Assembly (NCBI GenBank): GCA_015068455.1
Contig: SVKO01000004.1
Coordinates: 186,001 to 250,000, forward strand
Source: Oscillospiraceae bacterium
GTDB taxonomy: Bacteria > Bacillota > Clostridia > Oscillospirales > Oscillospiraceae
Direction of reading: 5' to 3'
Length of the DNA stretch: 64,000 bases
Shown here: piece after piece, positions 33,879 to 42,515 of the stretch
Layout of the letters: every line of letters starts with the position of its first letter
Position numbering within the stretch: position 1 is the stretch's first letter
The notes under the pieces: model-generated
The model's input: the letters and a program-made list of their open reading frames with translations, nothing else
Databases searched by the model: none
Told to the model about the DNA's origin: nothing
Program-made: the position numbers and the translations under genes

Positions 33879-35198
33879 ATGGAAGAAAAGAAAACCGAAG
33901 GCCTGATCGGTGAAGGCGTAAAGACCCTTCCCATCGGCCAGCTTTTAAAGCGGATCGGTCCCGGCCTGATCGCCACCGGCATCGTCATTGGCCCCGGCGC
34001 CGTGACCACCGCCGCCATGCTGGGCGCCAACTACGGCTACGCCCTGATCTGGCTCATGTTCCCCATCATCTTCATGGGCATCACCTTCGTCATGACCACA
34101 AACTGGCTGGCCATCACCACCGGCATGCCCACCATCCATGCCATCCGCAAGTACTTCGGCAAGGCCGGCGCCGTCGTCGTCGGCATCGCCCTGTTCCTGG
34201 CCTGCCTGTTCTTCACCATGGGCAACATCTCCGGCACCGGCGCTGGCATGGAGCTCCTCACCGGCATCAACTGGAAGCTCGGCTCGCTGATCCTGATCGC
34301 CATCGTTATCTACACCTACTTTGCAAAGAACGTCTACTCCAAGGTGGAGAAGCTCATCACCGCCTGCATCATCATCATCATGATCGCGGCCTTCTATATC
34401 ACGCTGTTCGGCATCAGCTTTAAGGCGACCGGCGAAAACGGTGTGGTCGGCTTCGAGGGCAGCAAATTCCTGGGCGGCCTCTTCGGCTTCAAGATCCCCG
34501 AGGGCAGCCTCGGCACCGCCCTGGCCTTCATTTCCACCAATGCCGCCATCACCACCGGTATCTACAACACCTATCTGGGTAAGGAAAAGAAGTGGAAGCG
34601 CGAGGATCTGTTCAACGGCGTCATGTTCACCGACGCCCTGGTTCACATGATCTCCGTCGTGCTCATTTCCGGCGCGATCATCCTTGTCGGCGCCATCGTC
34701 CTGTTCCCCCAGGGCCTGGCCATCAAGGCGCCCAAACAGCTTGCGCAGATGCTGGAGCCCATCATGGGTTCCGCAGCCCGCTACATCATGGGCGCGGCTC
34801 TGGTCGGCGCGGGCTTCTCATCCCTGCTGGCCAACACCCAGCGCGGCATGGTTCTGCTGGGCGCGGGCATCAACAAGGAGTTCGGACTGGAGAGCAAATT
34901 CATCCGCTTCGGCTGCCTGGCCTGCCTTCTGTTCGCCATGGCCATCTGCTACAGCTTCGACGGCTCTCCCACCCAGCTGATCCTCATCGCCAACATCGCC
35001 ACCTCCATCGCTACCCCCATCGGCGGTCTGTTCGTCCTGCTGCTGATCTGGCGCAAGGACGTCAACGAGGGCTACAAGGCCCCCACCGCCCTGCGGATCT
35101 GCATGACCATCAGCTATCTTTTCGTGCTGGTCATGACCGTCTCCGCTTTCCAGAAGACCATCATCCCCGGCATCGCCAAGCTCTTCGCCGGCGGCTGA
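33879..35198 (+). CDS. Nramp-fold (SLC11-related) transporter lacking canonical metal-binding motifs
   Basis: The protein has 439 residues and about eleven membrane helices. The first helix, GPGLIATGIVIGPGAVTTAA, and GANYGYALIW are clearly Nramp-like, but the metal-binding DPGN of helix 1 is GPGA (38-41) and the A-x-x-M-P-H of helix 6 is replaced in FISTNAAITTGIYNTYLG. Both the Asp/Asn pair and the Met/His are therefore gone, and uptake of manganese or iron by the usual mechanism is unlikely. Being in an operon with a sugar-acid-type lyase under a LacI regulator suggests an organic substrate. AAAGGAG precedes the ATG. Codon use is as biased as in the EF-G paralogue gene. Confidence 0.85.
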   Translation: MEEKKTEGLIGEGVKTLPIGQLLKRIGPGLIATGIVIGPGAVTTAAMLGANYGYALIWLMFPIIFMGITFVMTTNWLAITTGMPTIHAIRKYFGKAGAVVVGIALFLACLFFTMGNISGTGAGMELLTGINWKLGSLILIAIVIYTYFAKNVYSKVEKLITACIIIIMIAAFYITLFGISFKATGENGVVGFEGSKFLGGLFGFKIPEGSLGTALAFISTNAAITTGIYNTYLGKEKKWKREDLFNGVMFTDALVHMISVVLISGAIILVGAIVLFPQGLAIKAPKQLAQMLEPIMGSAARYIMGAALVGAGFSSLLANTQRGMVLLGAGINKEFGLESKFIRFGCLACLLFAMAICYSFDGSPTQLILIANIATSIATPIGGLFVLLLIWRKDVNEGYKAPTALRICMTISYLFVLVMTVSAFQKTIIPGIAKLFAGG

Positions 35199-35203
35199 TC
35201 GAG

Positions 35204-35242
35204 AAAAACGCCGGCCGAGCCCTCAGGTTCGGCCGGTTTTTC
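35204..35242 (+). terminator. Intrinsic terminator of the lyase-transporter operon
   Basis: CCGGCCGA / TCGGCCGG stem with a 10-nt loop, flanked by AAAAA and TTTTTT-like tracts. Confidence 0.88.
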
Positions 35243-35260
35243 CTTATGGGAGGTATTCGC

Positions 35261-35668
35261 ATGATAAAACAACTGCGCGCCGTTCGAAAGTTTTTATTCT
35301 ATACCGTCGAATGGCTTGAGCTGCTGGTGGCGCTGCTTGTTCTTGCGGGGATCGCGGCGCATCTGTGTCATATTACCGGATTCTGGCCCCTGTTCGGGCA
35401 GGCGGATCTCGGGGGATATGTCATGTTTCTGTTCGACGCGCTGATCGGCATTGAGCTGGTCAAGCTGCTGTGCAGAAATGATCTCTATACCATGATCGAG
35501 GTGCTGCTCTTTGCCGTCACGCGTCATCTGGTCATCCAGCATGTGCAGACCTGGGAGGTTCTGGTCGGCGTCGCGGCGATCGCGGTCCTGTTCGCCACCC
35601 GCAAGTTCCTCTTTATGCATCCGGAGAGCTATGAGCAGATGAAGCGCCGCAGGGAGCACCTGGACTGA
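35261..35668 (+). CDS. PsiE-family phosphate-starvation-inducible-like membrane protein
   Basis: The protein has 135 residues with four hydrophobic helices. The segment YTMIEVLLFAVTRHLVIQH and the final VLVGVAAIAVLFATRKFL match the PsiE family (PF06146), whose function is unknown even in E. coli. GGGAGG lies 8 nt before the ATG at 35261; the frame is open far upstream but that part overlaps the transporter gene in another frame. No Pho box is evident. A terminator follows. Confidence 0.75.
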   Translation: MIKQLRAVRKFLFYTVEWLELLVALLVLAGIAAHLCHITGFWPLFGQADLGGYVMFLFDALIGIELVKLLCRNDLYTMIEVLLFAVTRHLVIQHVQTWEVLVGVAAIAVLFATRKFLFMHPESYEQMKRRREHLD

Positions 35669-35691
35669 GGGCGGCCGATCATGCAGACACA

Positions 35692-35734
35692 CTGCCGCAA
35701 AACGGAAGTTTTGCGGCAGCATTTCGTTATTTTT
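35692..35734 (+). terminator. Intrinsic terminator after the PsiE-like gene
   Basis: A perfect 11-bp stem (CTGCCGCAAAA / TTTTGCGGCAG), 6-nt loop, followed by a T-rich tail ending TTTTT. Confidence 0.85.
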
Positions 35735-35806
35735 GACGGAATCAAACGGCATATTTTGCCGCTTTTTCCCCTGATAGGAGAAAAAACAGGCGGCCGGAAA
35801 AAGGAC

Positions 35807-35835
35807 TTGTGCTTTTCACTTTCTTGGGTTACAAT
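35807..35835 (+). promoter_or_regulatory. Promoter of the Asp23-fakA operon
   Basis: TTGTGC (35807-35812), 17 bp, TACAAT (35830-35835). Confidence 0.75.
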
Positions 35836-35872
35836 ATACTATGCACAGTTAATGAAAAAAGGAGGTCATTTC

Positions 35873-36226
35873 ATGATTCGTCTCGATACGGATAAGGGCG
35901 GTATCGCGGTCGGCAGCAACGTCTATACCAACATCGCCGGCATTGCCGCCAGCAACTGCTTCGGAGTGAAAGGCATGGCTGTTCGCTCCATGACCGACGG
36001 ACTTGTGCATCTTCTGCGCAAGGAGGCAATGAGCAAGGGCGTTCGCGTCACGCTCAATGACGATAATTCCATTTCCATTGATCTGCATATCATGGTAGAC
36101 CACGGCGTCAATATTGCGGCCGTGGGCGAGTCGATTATTTCCGAAGTCCGATACGTGGTACACAAGCAGACCGGCACCGAAGTCCGGACGGTCAACGTCT
36201 TTGTGGACTCCATCACGACGGATTGA
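35873..36226 (+). CDS. Asp23/Gls24 family protein (YloU-like)
   Basis: The protein has 117 residues. GGIAVGSNVYTNIAGIAASN and DLHIMVDHGVNI match the Asp23/Gls24 family, small cytoplasmic proteins linked to envelope stress. The gene directly ahead of fakA is the conserved yloU-yloV order of Firmicutes. AAAGGAGG stands just before the ATG at 35873; an upstream in-frame ATG at 35852 is too close to be used with this site. Confidence 0.9.
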   Translation: MIRLDTDKGGIAVGSNVYTNIAGIAASNCFGVKGMAVRSMTDGLVHLLRKEAMSKGVRVTLNDDNSISIDLHIMVDHGVNIAAVGESIISEVRYVVHKQTGTEVRTVNVFVDSITTD

Positions 36227-36251
36227 TGGGGCAGACGGAGGTGTACATTCA

Positions 36252-37877
36252 TTGAGGCAGACGATTGACGGAGCAATGTTCCGGCGCATGGTCATCAGTG
36301 CGGCCGCGTCCATTGAGATCCATAAAGAAAAAATCAACGAACTGAACGTTTTTCCGGTGCCGGACGGCGATACCGGCACAAACATGAGCATGACCCTCAA
36401 CGCAGCCGCGGCGGATCTGCGCAAGGCCGACGAGCCCACCCTGGGCAAGGCCGCGTCCATCACGGCAAAGGCGCTGCTTCGGGGCGCCCGCGGCAATTCC
36501 GGCGTCATCCTGTCGCTGCTGTTCCGCGGCATTTCCAAGGCGCTCAAGCCCGAGACGGAGTGCGGCGGTCTGACCCTGGCTGCCGCCCTGACCGAGGGCG
36601 TGGAGACCGCCTACAACGCAGTCATGAAGCCCGCCGAGGGCACGATCCTCACGGTGTCGCGTATGGCCGCAACTGCTGCCAAGGAGGCCGCGGAGGAAGA
36701 GGACAACTTTGAGGCCGCGCTTCAGGCGGCCATCGACGCGGCGAAGATCGCCCTGGCAGAGACCGTCAACCAGAACCCGGTGCTGAAGAAGGCCGGCGTG
36801 GTGGACGCGGGCGGCATGGGCTGGCTGCTGGTGCTGGAGGCCATGATGGCGGCCCTCCACGGCGAGGACTTCGAGGCCCCCACCGACGGCGGCCCCGTCA
36901 GAGAAAGTGCGGACTTCTCCGCATTCAATACCGAAGATATCACCTTCGGCTACTGCACCGAGTTCATCGTCTCCCGGGAGAAGGAGGGAGACATCCCCGC
37001 CCTGCGCAGCTTCCTGAACGGTATGGGCGACAGCCTGGTGCTGGTGGACGACGAGGAGATCATCAAGGTCCATGTCCATACCAACGAGCCCGGCACGGTG
37101 CTGCAGAAGGCCCTGGAATACGGCCCGCTGATCACCGTCAAGGTGGAGAATATGCGCCTGCAGCACACCGAAAAGGTGATGGACGAGAAGGAGCTGGCTT
37201 CCCAGGAGGCCGAGCCGGAGAAGAAGTACGGCCTGGTGGCCGTGTGCGCCGGCAAGGGTCTGGAGTCCGTGTTCCGCGATCTGGGCGTCGACCACATCAT
37301 CTCCGGCGGCCAGACCATGAACCCCTCCACGGAGGATATCCTGCAGGGGATCATGCGCACCCCCGCGGAAATCGTCTATGTATTCCCCAACAATAAGAAC
37401 ATCATCCTGGCGGCCGAGCAGACCATCCCCCTGACGAAGAAGAAGGTCGTGGTCATCCCCTCCAGGACCGTGCCCCAGGGCATCACCGCCCTGCTGAGCT
37501 TCGACCCCGACGCCGAGGAAGAGGAGCTGACGGCCGCCATGACCGAGGCCCTCGGCAACGTGGAGACCATGCAGATCACTTACGCCGCCCGGGATTCCGA
37601 CATCGACGGCCGCGACATCCATGCCGGCGATTATCTGGCGCTGGACGACCACGGCCTGTTCGGCACCAACACGGATCTTGACGTGCTGCTCGGCGAGCTG
37701 GCCCATGAAGTGAGCCAGGACGGCCGCGAGTTTGTCACCATCTATTCCGGAGCCGACACCACCGAGGATCAGGCAAACCGCGCGCTGGAGGTCTTCCACG
37801 AGGCCTGCCCGGACGCCGACGTCAACCTCATTGCCGGCGGCCAGCCCGTCTACTATTTCCTGATTTCGGCAGAATAA
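36252..37877 (+). CDS. fakA: Fatty acid kinase ATP-binding subunit FakA (DAK2/DegV-like)
   Basis: The protein has 541 residues. The N-terminal DhaL/DAK2 domain has NELNVFPVPDGDTGTNMSMT, whose aspartates bind Mg-ATP, and GARGNSGVILSLLFRG; VVDAGGMGWLLVLEAM ends that domain. The rest is the YloV-type middle and C-terminal part. FakA phosphorylates fatty acids presented by a separate FakB (DegV) protein, none of which is encoded in this window. The start is a TTG (36252) with GGAGG 10 nt upstream; the frame runs open upstream through the Asp23 gene. Confidence 0.93.
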   Translation: MRQTIDGAMFRRMVISAAASIEIHKEKINELNVFPVPDGDTGTNMSMTLNAAAADLRKADEPTLGKAASITAKALLRGARGNSGVILSLLFRGISKALKPETECGGLTLAAALTEGVETAYNAVMKPAEGTILTVSRMAATAAKEAAEEEDNFEAALQAAIDAAKIALAETVNQNPVLKKAGVVDAGGMGWLLVLEAMMAALHGEDFEAPTDGGPVRESADFSAFNTEDITFGYCTEFIVSREKEGDIPALRSFLNGMGDSLVLVDDEEIIKVHVHTNEPGTVLQKALEYGPLITVKVENMRLQHTEKVMDEKELASQEAEPEKKYGLVAVCAGKGLESVFRDLGVDHIISGGQTMNPSTEDILQGIMRTPAEIVYVFPNNKNIILAAEQTIPLTKKKVVVIPSRTVPQGITALLSFDPDAEEEELTAAMTEALGNVETMQITYAARDSDIDGRDIHAGDYLALDDHGLFGTNTDLDVLLGELAHEVSQDGREFVTIYSGADTTEDQANRALEVFHEACPDADVNLIAGGQPVYYFLISAE

Positions 37878-37889
37878 ATTCATCTAACG

Positions 37890-37921
37890 AAAATGCACCG
37901 TCCCCGGACGGTGCATTTTTT
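37890..37921 (+). terminator. Intrinsic terminator after fakA
   Basis: AAAATGCACCGTCC with its complement, followed by TTTTTT. Confidence 0.92.
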
Positions 37922-38075
37922 GTATACGAAGGATTTGAAAATGTCTGCATCATGGACGGCCGGTTTGCCTCCGGCGGCCCATTCTTGCCCCGTCGGGAAC
38001 GGGGAAGAAGCCGCCGGGCGGATTGTCCTGCATCCAAAGGATCATGCCGATTCGATCAGTTATATATGCAATAAT
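37922..38075. other. Gap between convergent fakA and mrp
   Basis: No coding frame with start signals is seen. One structured stretch stands out: TTCTTGCCCCGT / ACGGGGAAGAA around 37981-38008 could fold as a long imperfect hairpin, with further GC-rich palindromes beside it. Its role is unclear. Confidence 0.35.
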
Positions 38076-38116
38076 AAAAAGGCCGCTGCGGGCTTTCGCC
38101 TGCAGCGGCCTTTTTT
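38076..38116. terminator. Bidirectional terminator after mrp
   Basis: AAAAAGGCCGCTGC...GCAGCGGCCTTTTTT with a short loop; works for mrp on the minus strand and as backup for fakA. Confidence 0.92.
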
Positions 38117-38123
38117 ACGTTTT

Positions 38124-38960
38124 TTAATCCTTTTTCAGCATCGTTTCCAGCACGATGCAGGCGGGCTCGAGGGCGCTGGTTTCGAGGCTCTCGGCCAGAC
38201 CGCAGTCCACGGCCTGGGCCACCTTCGGATCGATGGGCAGGTAGGCCAGCACCGGCAGGTGCATTTCCGCCGCCACACGCTCCAGATGGCTGCGGCCGAA
38301 CACGTCGACGCGCTTGCCGCAGTCGGGGCAGAGCAGGTAGCTGTAATTCTCGATCAGACCCAGCACGGGGATCTGCATGAGATTCGCCATGCGGATGGCC
38401 TTGGTCACCACCATGGACACCAGATCCTGGGGGGAGGTGACGACGATGACGCCGTCGATGGGCAGGGACTGGAACACCGTCAGGGGCACGTCGCCGGTGC
38501 CGGGGGGCATGTCCACGAACATGAAGTCCACGTCCTCCCACACCACGTCCGACCAGAACTGCTGTACAGCGCCGGCCACTACGGGGCCGCGCCACACCAC
38601 GGGATCGGTGTCGTTTTCCAGCAGCAGGTTGATGGACATGATCTCGATGCCGTCCTCACTGACGGCGGGATACAGGGCCTCCTCGGTGGAGCCCATGGGA
38701 TCGGTCACGCCGAAGGCCTTGGGGATGGACGGGCCGGTGATGTCCGCGTCCAGGATCGCCGTGCGGTAGCCCCTGCGGCGCATGGCCACCGCCAGCATGG
38801 CGGACACGGTGCTCTTGCCCACGCCGCCCTTGCCGGACATGACGGCAATGACTTTTTTTACATTTGATTTGGGATTGGCGGGAGCCAGCAGGCTCTCCTG
38901 GCTGCGGTCGCCGCAGCTTTCGCCGCAGGAGGCGCAGTTGCCGCTGCAAGATTCGCTCAT
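38124..38960 (-). CDS. Mrp/NBP35 family ATP-binding protein (Fe-S carrier)
   Basis: The protein has 278 residues. A cysteine-rich N-terminus (CSGNCASCGESCG) precedes a deviant Walker A (SGKGGVGKST); DITGPSIPKAFG and MPPGTGDVPLTV are family blocks, and CPDCG near residue 216 is the C-x2-C that holds a bridging [4Fe-4S] cluster between subunits. Members (ApbC/Mrp/NBP35) carry Fe-S clusters to target enzymes. The N-terminal cysteines resemble those of NBP35 rather than short Mrp forms. It has its own promoter overlapping the end of the ABC-F gene. Confidence 0.93.
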   Translation of the reverse strand: MSESCSGNCASCGESCGDRSQESLLAPANPKSNVKKVIAVMSGKGGVGKSTVSAMLAVAMRRRGYRTAILDADITGPSIPKAFGVTDPMGSTEEALYPAVSEDGIEIMSINLLLENDTDPVVWRGPVVAGAVQQFWSDVVWEDVDFMFVDMPPGTGDVPLTVFQSLPIDGVIVVTSPQDLVSMVVTKAIRMANLMQIPVLGLIENYSYLLCPDCGKRVDVFGRSHLERVAAEMHLPVLAYLPIDPKVAQAVDCGLAESLETSALEPACIVLETMLKKD

Positions 38961-38992
38961 ATCGAATCCTCCTTCTTGTACTGATTGCGTCT

Positions 38993-39021
38993 ATTATAGG
39001 GATTTGTTATAGAAAAGTCAA
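38993..39021 (-). promoter_or_regulatory. Promoter of mrp
   Basis: Minus strand TTGACT (39016-39021), 17 bp, TATAAT (38993-38998); the -35 box overlaps the ABC-F stop codon. Confidence 0.85.
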
Positions 39022-40886
39022 TCCGGCGAAAGCTCGGCCCACTGGGCCATTTTTTCATCCAGTTCCGATTCCATGGCCTGACGCTCTTCCATAAGCTGAC
39101 TCAGAGCCTGATAATCCGCTCCGGTCTGGCTGATCTGCGTGTCGAAGTCGGCCAGCCGCTGCTCCATGGCCTCGATCTCCCGTTCCAGCGCCCGGAGTTT
39201 TCGCTCGTTCTGCTTGTCGGGATTGCGGGGCTTCTCCTTTTTCTCGGGCTTCGGCGCGGGGGCCTGCTGCAGGTTCATTTGCTCATGGGCCTTGATGGAG
39301 CGGTACTTGGCATAGCCGCATTTGAAATCGCGGATGACGCCGTTCTCCAGCTCCCAGACCCGGGTGGCGAACTTGTCCACAAAGTAGCGGTCGTGGGAGA
39401 CGAACAGGAGGGTGCCCTCGTATTCGTCGATGGCGCATTCGATCCACTCCCGGGAGGCGATGTCCAGATGGTTGGTGGGCTCGTCCAGCACCAGCAGGTT
39501 GATCTTGTCGTCCATGAGCATGCACAGCCGCAGCCGGGACTGCTCGCCTCCGGAGAGGGTGGAGACGGATTTGAACACGTCCTCGCCGGAGAAGGCGAAG
39601 GCGCCCAGCCGATCCCGGGCTGCCTGGGGGGTATAGTTCTTCTCGTAGAGCATGGTGTCGTAGAGGCTGCGCTCGGGATGCTCAAAGCGGATGATCTGGG
39701 GCAGATACCCATAGCGCACCGTGGGCCCGAAGCGGACCGTGCCGGCGTCGCAGGGCTCCTCGCCCAGCAAAATGCGCAGGAAGGTGGATTTTCCCGTGCC
39801 GTTGTCCCCCAGCAGGGCGATGCGCTCGCCGCCCTTGACCTCCAGATTGACGTCGGAGAACAGCGTCCGCCCGCCGAAGGATTTGGACAGGTGCTTCACG
39901 GTGAACATCTCGTCGCCGAAGAAGTCCCGGGCGTCGAACCGGGCGCGCAGGGTCTTCTCCGTCCTTGGCCGCTCGGTTTTCGCGATGCGCTCCATACGGT
40001 GCTGGATGCTCATGGCCCGGCGGTAGAGGGTGCGGTTGTTGATGCCCCAGCCCTTCATGCGCTCCAGGGTATAGCCCAGCTGGCGCAGCTTGGCCTGCTC
40101 CTGCTCATACTGCTTGAGCTGCAGGTTGAAGCGGTTCTGCTTTTCCTCCAGATAGAACGAGTAGTTGCCGCTGTAGAATTCGGCCTTGCCCCCGGACAGC
40201 TCGATCACCCGCTGCACCACCCGGTCCAGGAAGTAGCGGTCATGGGAGATGGTCAGCACCGTGCCGCGGAATTTGAGGATGTAGTCCTCCAGCCATTCCG
40301 TGCTCTTGAGATCCAGATGGTTTGTGGGCTCGTCCAAAAGCAGGATATCGGTCTTTTCCAGCAGCAGCCGGGCCAGATTCACCCGGGTTTTCTCGCCGCC
40401 GGAGAGCCGGTCGAATTCCTGTGCCCGCTGCTCCGCCGGGATGCCCAGGCCGCCGCAGACCTTGTCGGTCTGCACGTCCATTTCGTAGCCCCCGCCGGAG
40501 GCGAAGGCGGCGCTCAGCCGGTCATATTCCGCCAGGGTCTGCTTCGAGGCGTCCGTGCCCATGGCGTGCTCCAGCTTTGTCATTTTCTCCCGCATGGCCA
40601 GCAGGGGAGCAAAGGCCGTGCGCAGCACGTCCTCCACGGTGTAGCCGGCGGGATAATGGGGGATCTGGGAGATGAGGCCCAGCTTCTTGCCCGGGGCGAT
40701 CATGACCGTGCCCTCGTCGGGGGAAATTTCGCCCGTGAGGATGCGGAAGAGGGTGGTCTTGCCGCAGCCGTTGCGGCCCATGATGCCCACGCGTTCGCCC
40801 TCGTTGATATCAAAGCTCAGGCCGTCGAGCAGATGATTGCCGATTTCAAAGGATTTTACCAGGTCTTTTACGGATATGTCGATCAT
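39018..40886 (-). CDS. ABC-F family ATP-binding protein
   Basis: The protein has 622 residues with two ABC domains and no membrane segments. Walker A is GRNGCGKTT and GDNGTGKST; signatures are LSGGEKTR and LSGGEQSR; both Walker B regions read LLLDEPTNHLD / LVLDEPTNHLD. Between the domains is an about 80-residue linker with a coiled arm, and the C-terminus ends in a charged coiled coil (NERKLRALEREIEAMEQRL). ABC-F proteins act on ribosomes; some protect against antibiotics, but the long C-terminal coil resembles the housekeeping Uup/YdiF type. It is the last gene of the long operon. Confidence 0.92.
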   Translation of the reverse strand: MIDISVKDLVKSFEIGNHLLDGLSFDINEGERVGIMGRNGCGKTTLFRILTGEISPDEGTVMIAPGKKLGLISQIPHYPAGYTVEDVLRTAFAPLLAMREKMTKLEHAMGTDASKQTLAEYDRLSAAFASGGGYEMDVQTDKVCGGLGIPAEQRAQEFDRLSGGEKTRVNLARLLLEKTDILLLDEPTNHLDLKSTEWLEDYILKFRGTVLTISHDRYFLDRVVQRVIELSGGKAEFYSGNYSFYLEEKQNRFNLQLKQYEQEQAKLRQLGYTLERMKGWGINNRTLYRRAMSIQHRMERIAKTERPRTEKTLRARFDARDFFGDEMFTVKHLSKSFGGRTLFSDVNLEVKGGERIALLGDNGTGKSTFLRILLGEEPCDAGTVRFGPTVRYGYLPQIIRFEHPERSLYDTMLYEKNYTPQAARDRLGAFAFSGEDVFKSVSTLSGGEQSRLRLCMLMDDKINLLVLDEPTNHLDIASREWIECAIDEYEGTLLFVSHDRYFVDKFATRVWELENGVIRDFKCGYAKYRSIKAHEQMNLQQAPAPKPEKKEKPRNPDKQNERKLRALEREIEAMEQRLADFDTQISQTGADYQALSQLMEERQAMESELDEKMAQWAELSPD

Positions 40887-40887
40887 T

Positions 40888-41475
40888 TCAGTCTCCGATG
40901 TTGGAATAGGTTCTCAGGAATTCCTCTCGGTCGTAGAGTACGTTCAGGGTCTGCAGCAGAGCGTTGGCGCTCATGCGTTCCGGCAGATCCAGCGCGTGCA
41001 GGAGCTTTTTCCGGGCGGCCTGACTGCCTTCGTGCCCGGAAAGGCCGCAGGCGTAGAGGTCAAACTTTGTGATGGGCGTGCGCTCTTTTCCGGAATCGGA
41101 CGCCTGCACGCCGGCATTGCGCAGGGCGCGCAGGATGGTTGCCTCGTCCATGCCCTCCACGCCGAGCTTGCCCTCCTTGCCGGGCTTTTCCTTCCGGCGC
41201 TCCTTGCCGTAGATGTCCGGCACATAGGCGTGCAGCACCCGGTCCTTCGGGAGGGCGCCCCGCAGGAAATTGCGGATGACGAAGCCTGCCCCGTCGGGGT
41301 CCGTCAGAATGATGAGGCCCCGCTTTTCCGCCACACGGCGCAGAAGGGAGAGTAATTTCTTGTCGTTCATGACGCCGAAGCCGGCGGTTTCAAATACCGG
41401 GGCGTTCACGATCTGCCGCAGCTTATTTGCGTCATAGCGGCCCTCCACCACGATGGCCTGCTGAATGTCAAGCAT
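40888..41475 (-). CDS. rnmV: Ribonuclease M5 (5S rRNA maturation)
   Basis: The protein has 195 residues. An N-terminal TOPRIM domain is clear: IVVEGRYDANKL has the catalytic Glu, ILTDPDGAGFVIRNFL the Asp-x-Asp. The C-terminal half (KFDLYACGLSG) matches DUF4093 of RNase M5. It cleaves 5S rRNA precursors with the aid of L18. In many Firmicutes it lies by ksgA; here it sits between holA and an ABC-F gene. It overlaps holA by 8 bp. Confidence 0.92.
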   Translation of the reverse strand: MLDIQQAIVVEGRYDANKLRQIVNAPVFETAGFGVMNDKKLLSLLRRVAEKRGLIILTDPDGAGFVIRNFLRGALPKDRVLHAYVPDIYGKERRKEKPGKEGKLGVEGMDEATILRALRNAGVQASDSGKERTPITKFDLYACGLSGHEGSQAARKKLLHALDLPERMSANALLQTLNVLYDREEFLRTYSNIGD

Positions 41476-42514
41476 GGCTCGCCTCCTGTGCCAGGCGCAG
41501 GATCAGCAGCTCCAGCAGGGCGTCCGGGTCGTCGTAGGAGGTCTTGAGCCGGTAGTCCGTCTCGGCGCACAGGGGCAGAGCCGTCTCAAAGAACCGGTCC
41601 GGCAGCCGCCGGGCAAAGCCGAAGGCCTTCTGGGCGGGGTAGGAGCTTATGGCATACAGCTTCATCAGCGCGTCCGTTCCCTTGCCGGCGGCCAGCAGAG
41701 TCTTCGCCGCCGCGGCCCGGCGCAGGTTTGCGCCGATGGCGCCCAGGATGGGGATGGGCTCCTGCTGCATTTTGAGCAGCGTGTGCAGGGTTTGCAGGGC
41801 GCCGGCATACCGGCCCTCCGCGATGGCGTCCGTCAGCTGGAAGACCACGGCGTCGAGCACCGGCTCCACCACCGCGTCGATGTCGGCGCGGGAAATATCC
41901 TGTGCGGTGCAGTAGGCGGCCACCTTGGAGATTTCCGAGGCCATGGCCGTCATGCCGCCGCCGCAGAGATTGATGAGGTAACGGCACAGCTCCGGGGTGA
42001 TGTGCTTGCCGGCGCTGGCAAAATGGCGGGCAACCCAGCTCATGAGCTCCCGCTCGGGCTGCCGGGCGAATTCCACGATCCGGGCGTTTTGCTCGATGAC
42101 CGCATGGAATTTGCGCATCCGCCGGTCAGGCTTCCAGGGGCAGGTGTCGTAGACGAATACGATGTAGCAGTAGTCGGGGATGTCGCTGAGCAGGGCCGCC
42201 ATCTGATCCCGGTCCTCGCTGCCGAGCTGGTACAGATCCACGTCGTCCACCTGAATGAAGGAGGCTTCCGCCATGACGGGGATGGCGTCCATGGCGTCGG
42301 CAAAGGCGCCGGGGTCCATGGTGCGGGCGTCAAAGCGGTGAAGGTTGAAGTCCGCCGCCGGTCCGTCGATCAGCAGCTTTTTCAGTGCGCTCAGATAATA
42401 GGTGCGCAGATAGTCCTCCTCACCGTGAAAAATATAGAGGTGATGGGGCTTTTTTTCGCGCAGGGCGTCCTTCAGAGCCTGAAAAGCCCCGGTGTTATCC
42501 GCTTTTTTTGCCAT
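41468..42514 (-). CDS. holA: DNA polymerase III delta subunit
   Basis: The protein has 348 residues. HHLYIFHGEEDYLRTYYLSAL is the diverged ATP-site start of HolA, YCYIVFVYDTCPWKPDRRM the end of domain I, and HITPELCRYLINLCGGGMTAM part of the lid domain; it then continues into the helical collar domain. It opens the sliding clamp in the clamp loader. The start follows comEC by 1 bp, which is the common Firmicutes order comEC-holA. Confidence 0.9.
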   Translation of the reverse strand: MAKKADNTGAFQALKDALREKKPHHLYIFHGEEDYLRTYYLSALKKLLIDGPAADFNLHRFDARTMDPGAFADAMDAIPVMAEASFIQVDDVDLYQLGSEDRDQMAALLSDIPDYCYIVFVYDTCPWKPDRRMRKFHAVIEQNARIVEFARQPERELMSWVARHFASAGKHITPELCRYLINLCGGGMTAMASEISKVAAYCTAQDISRADIDAVVEPVLDAVVFQLTDAIAEGRYAGALQTLHTLLKMQQEPIPILGAIGANLRRAAAAKTLLAAGKGTDALMKLYAISSYPAQKAFGFARRLPDRFFETALPLCAETDYRLKTSYDDPDALLELLILRLAQEASHA

Positions 42515-42515
42515 G

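Noticed and set aside
39279..41072. Plus-strand frame opposite the ABC-F and rnmV genes
   Set aside because: Antisense shadow with no family pattern.
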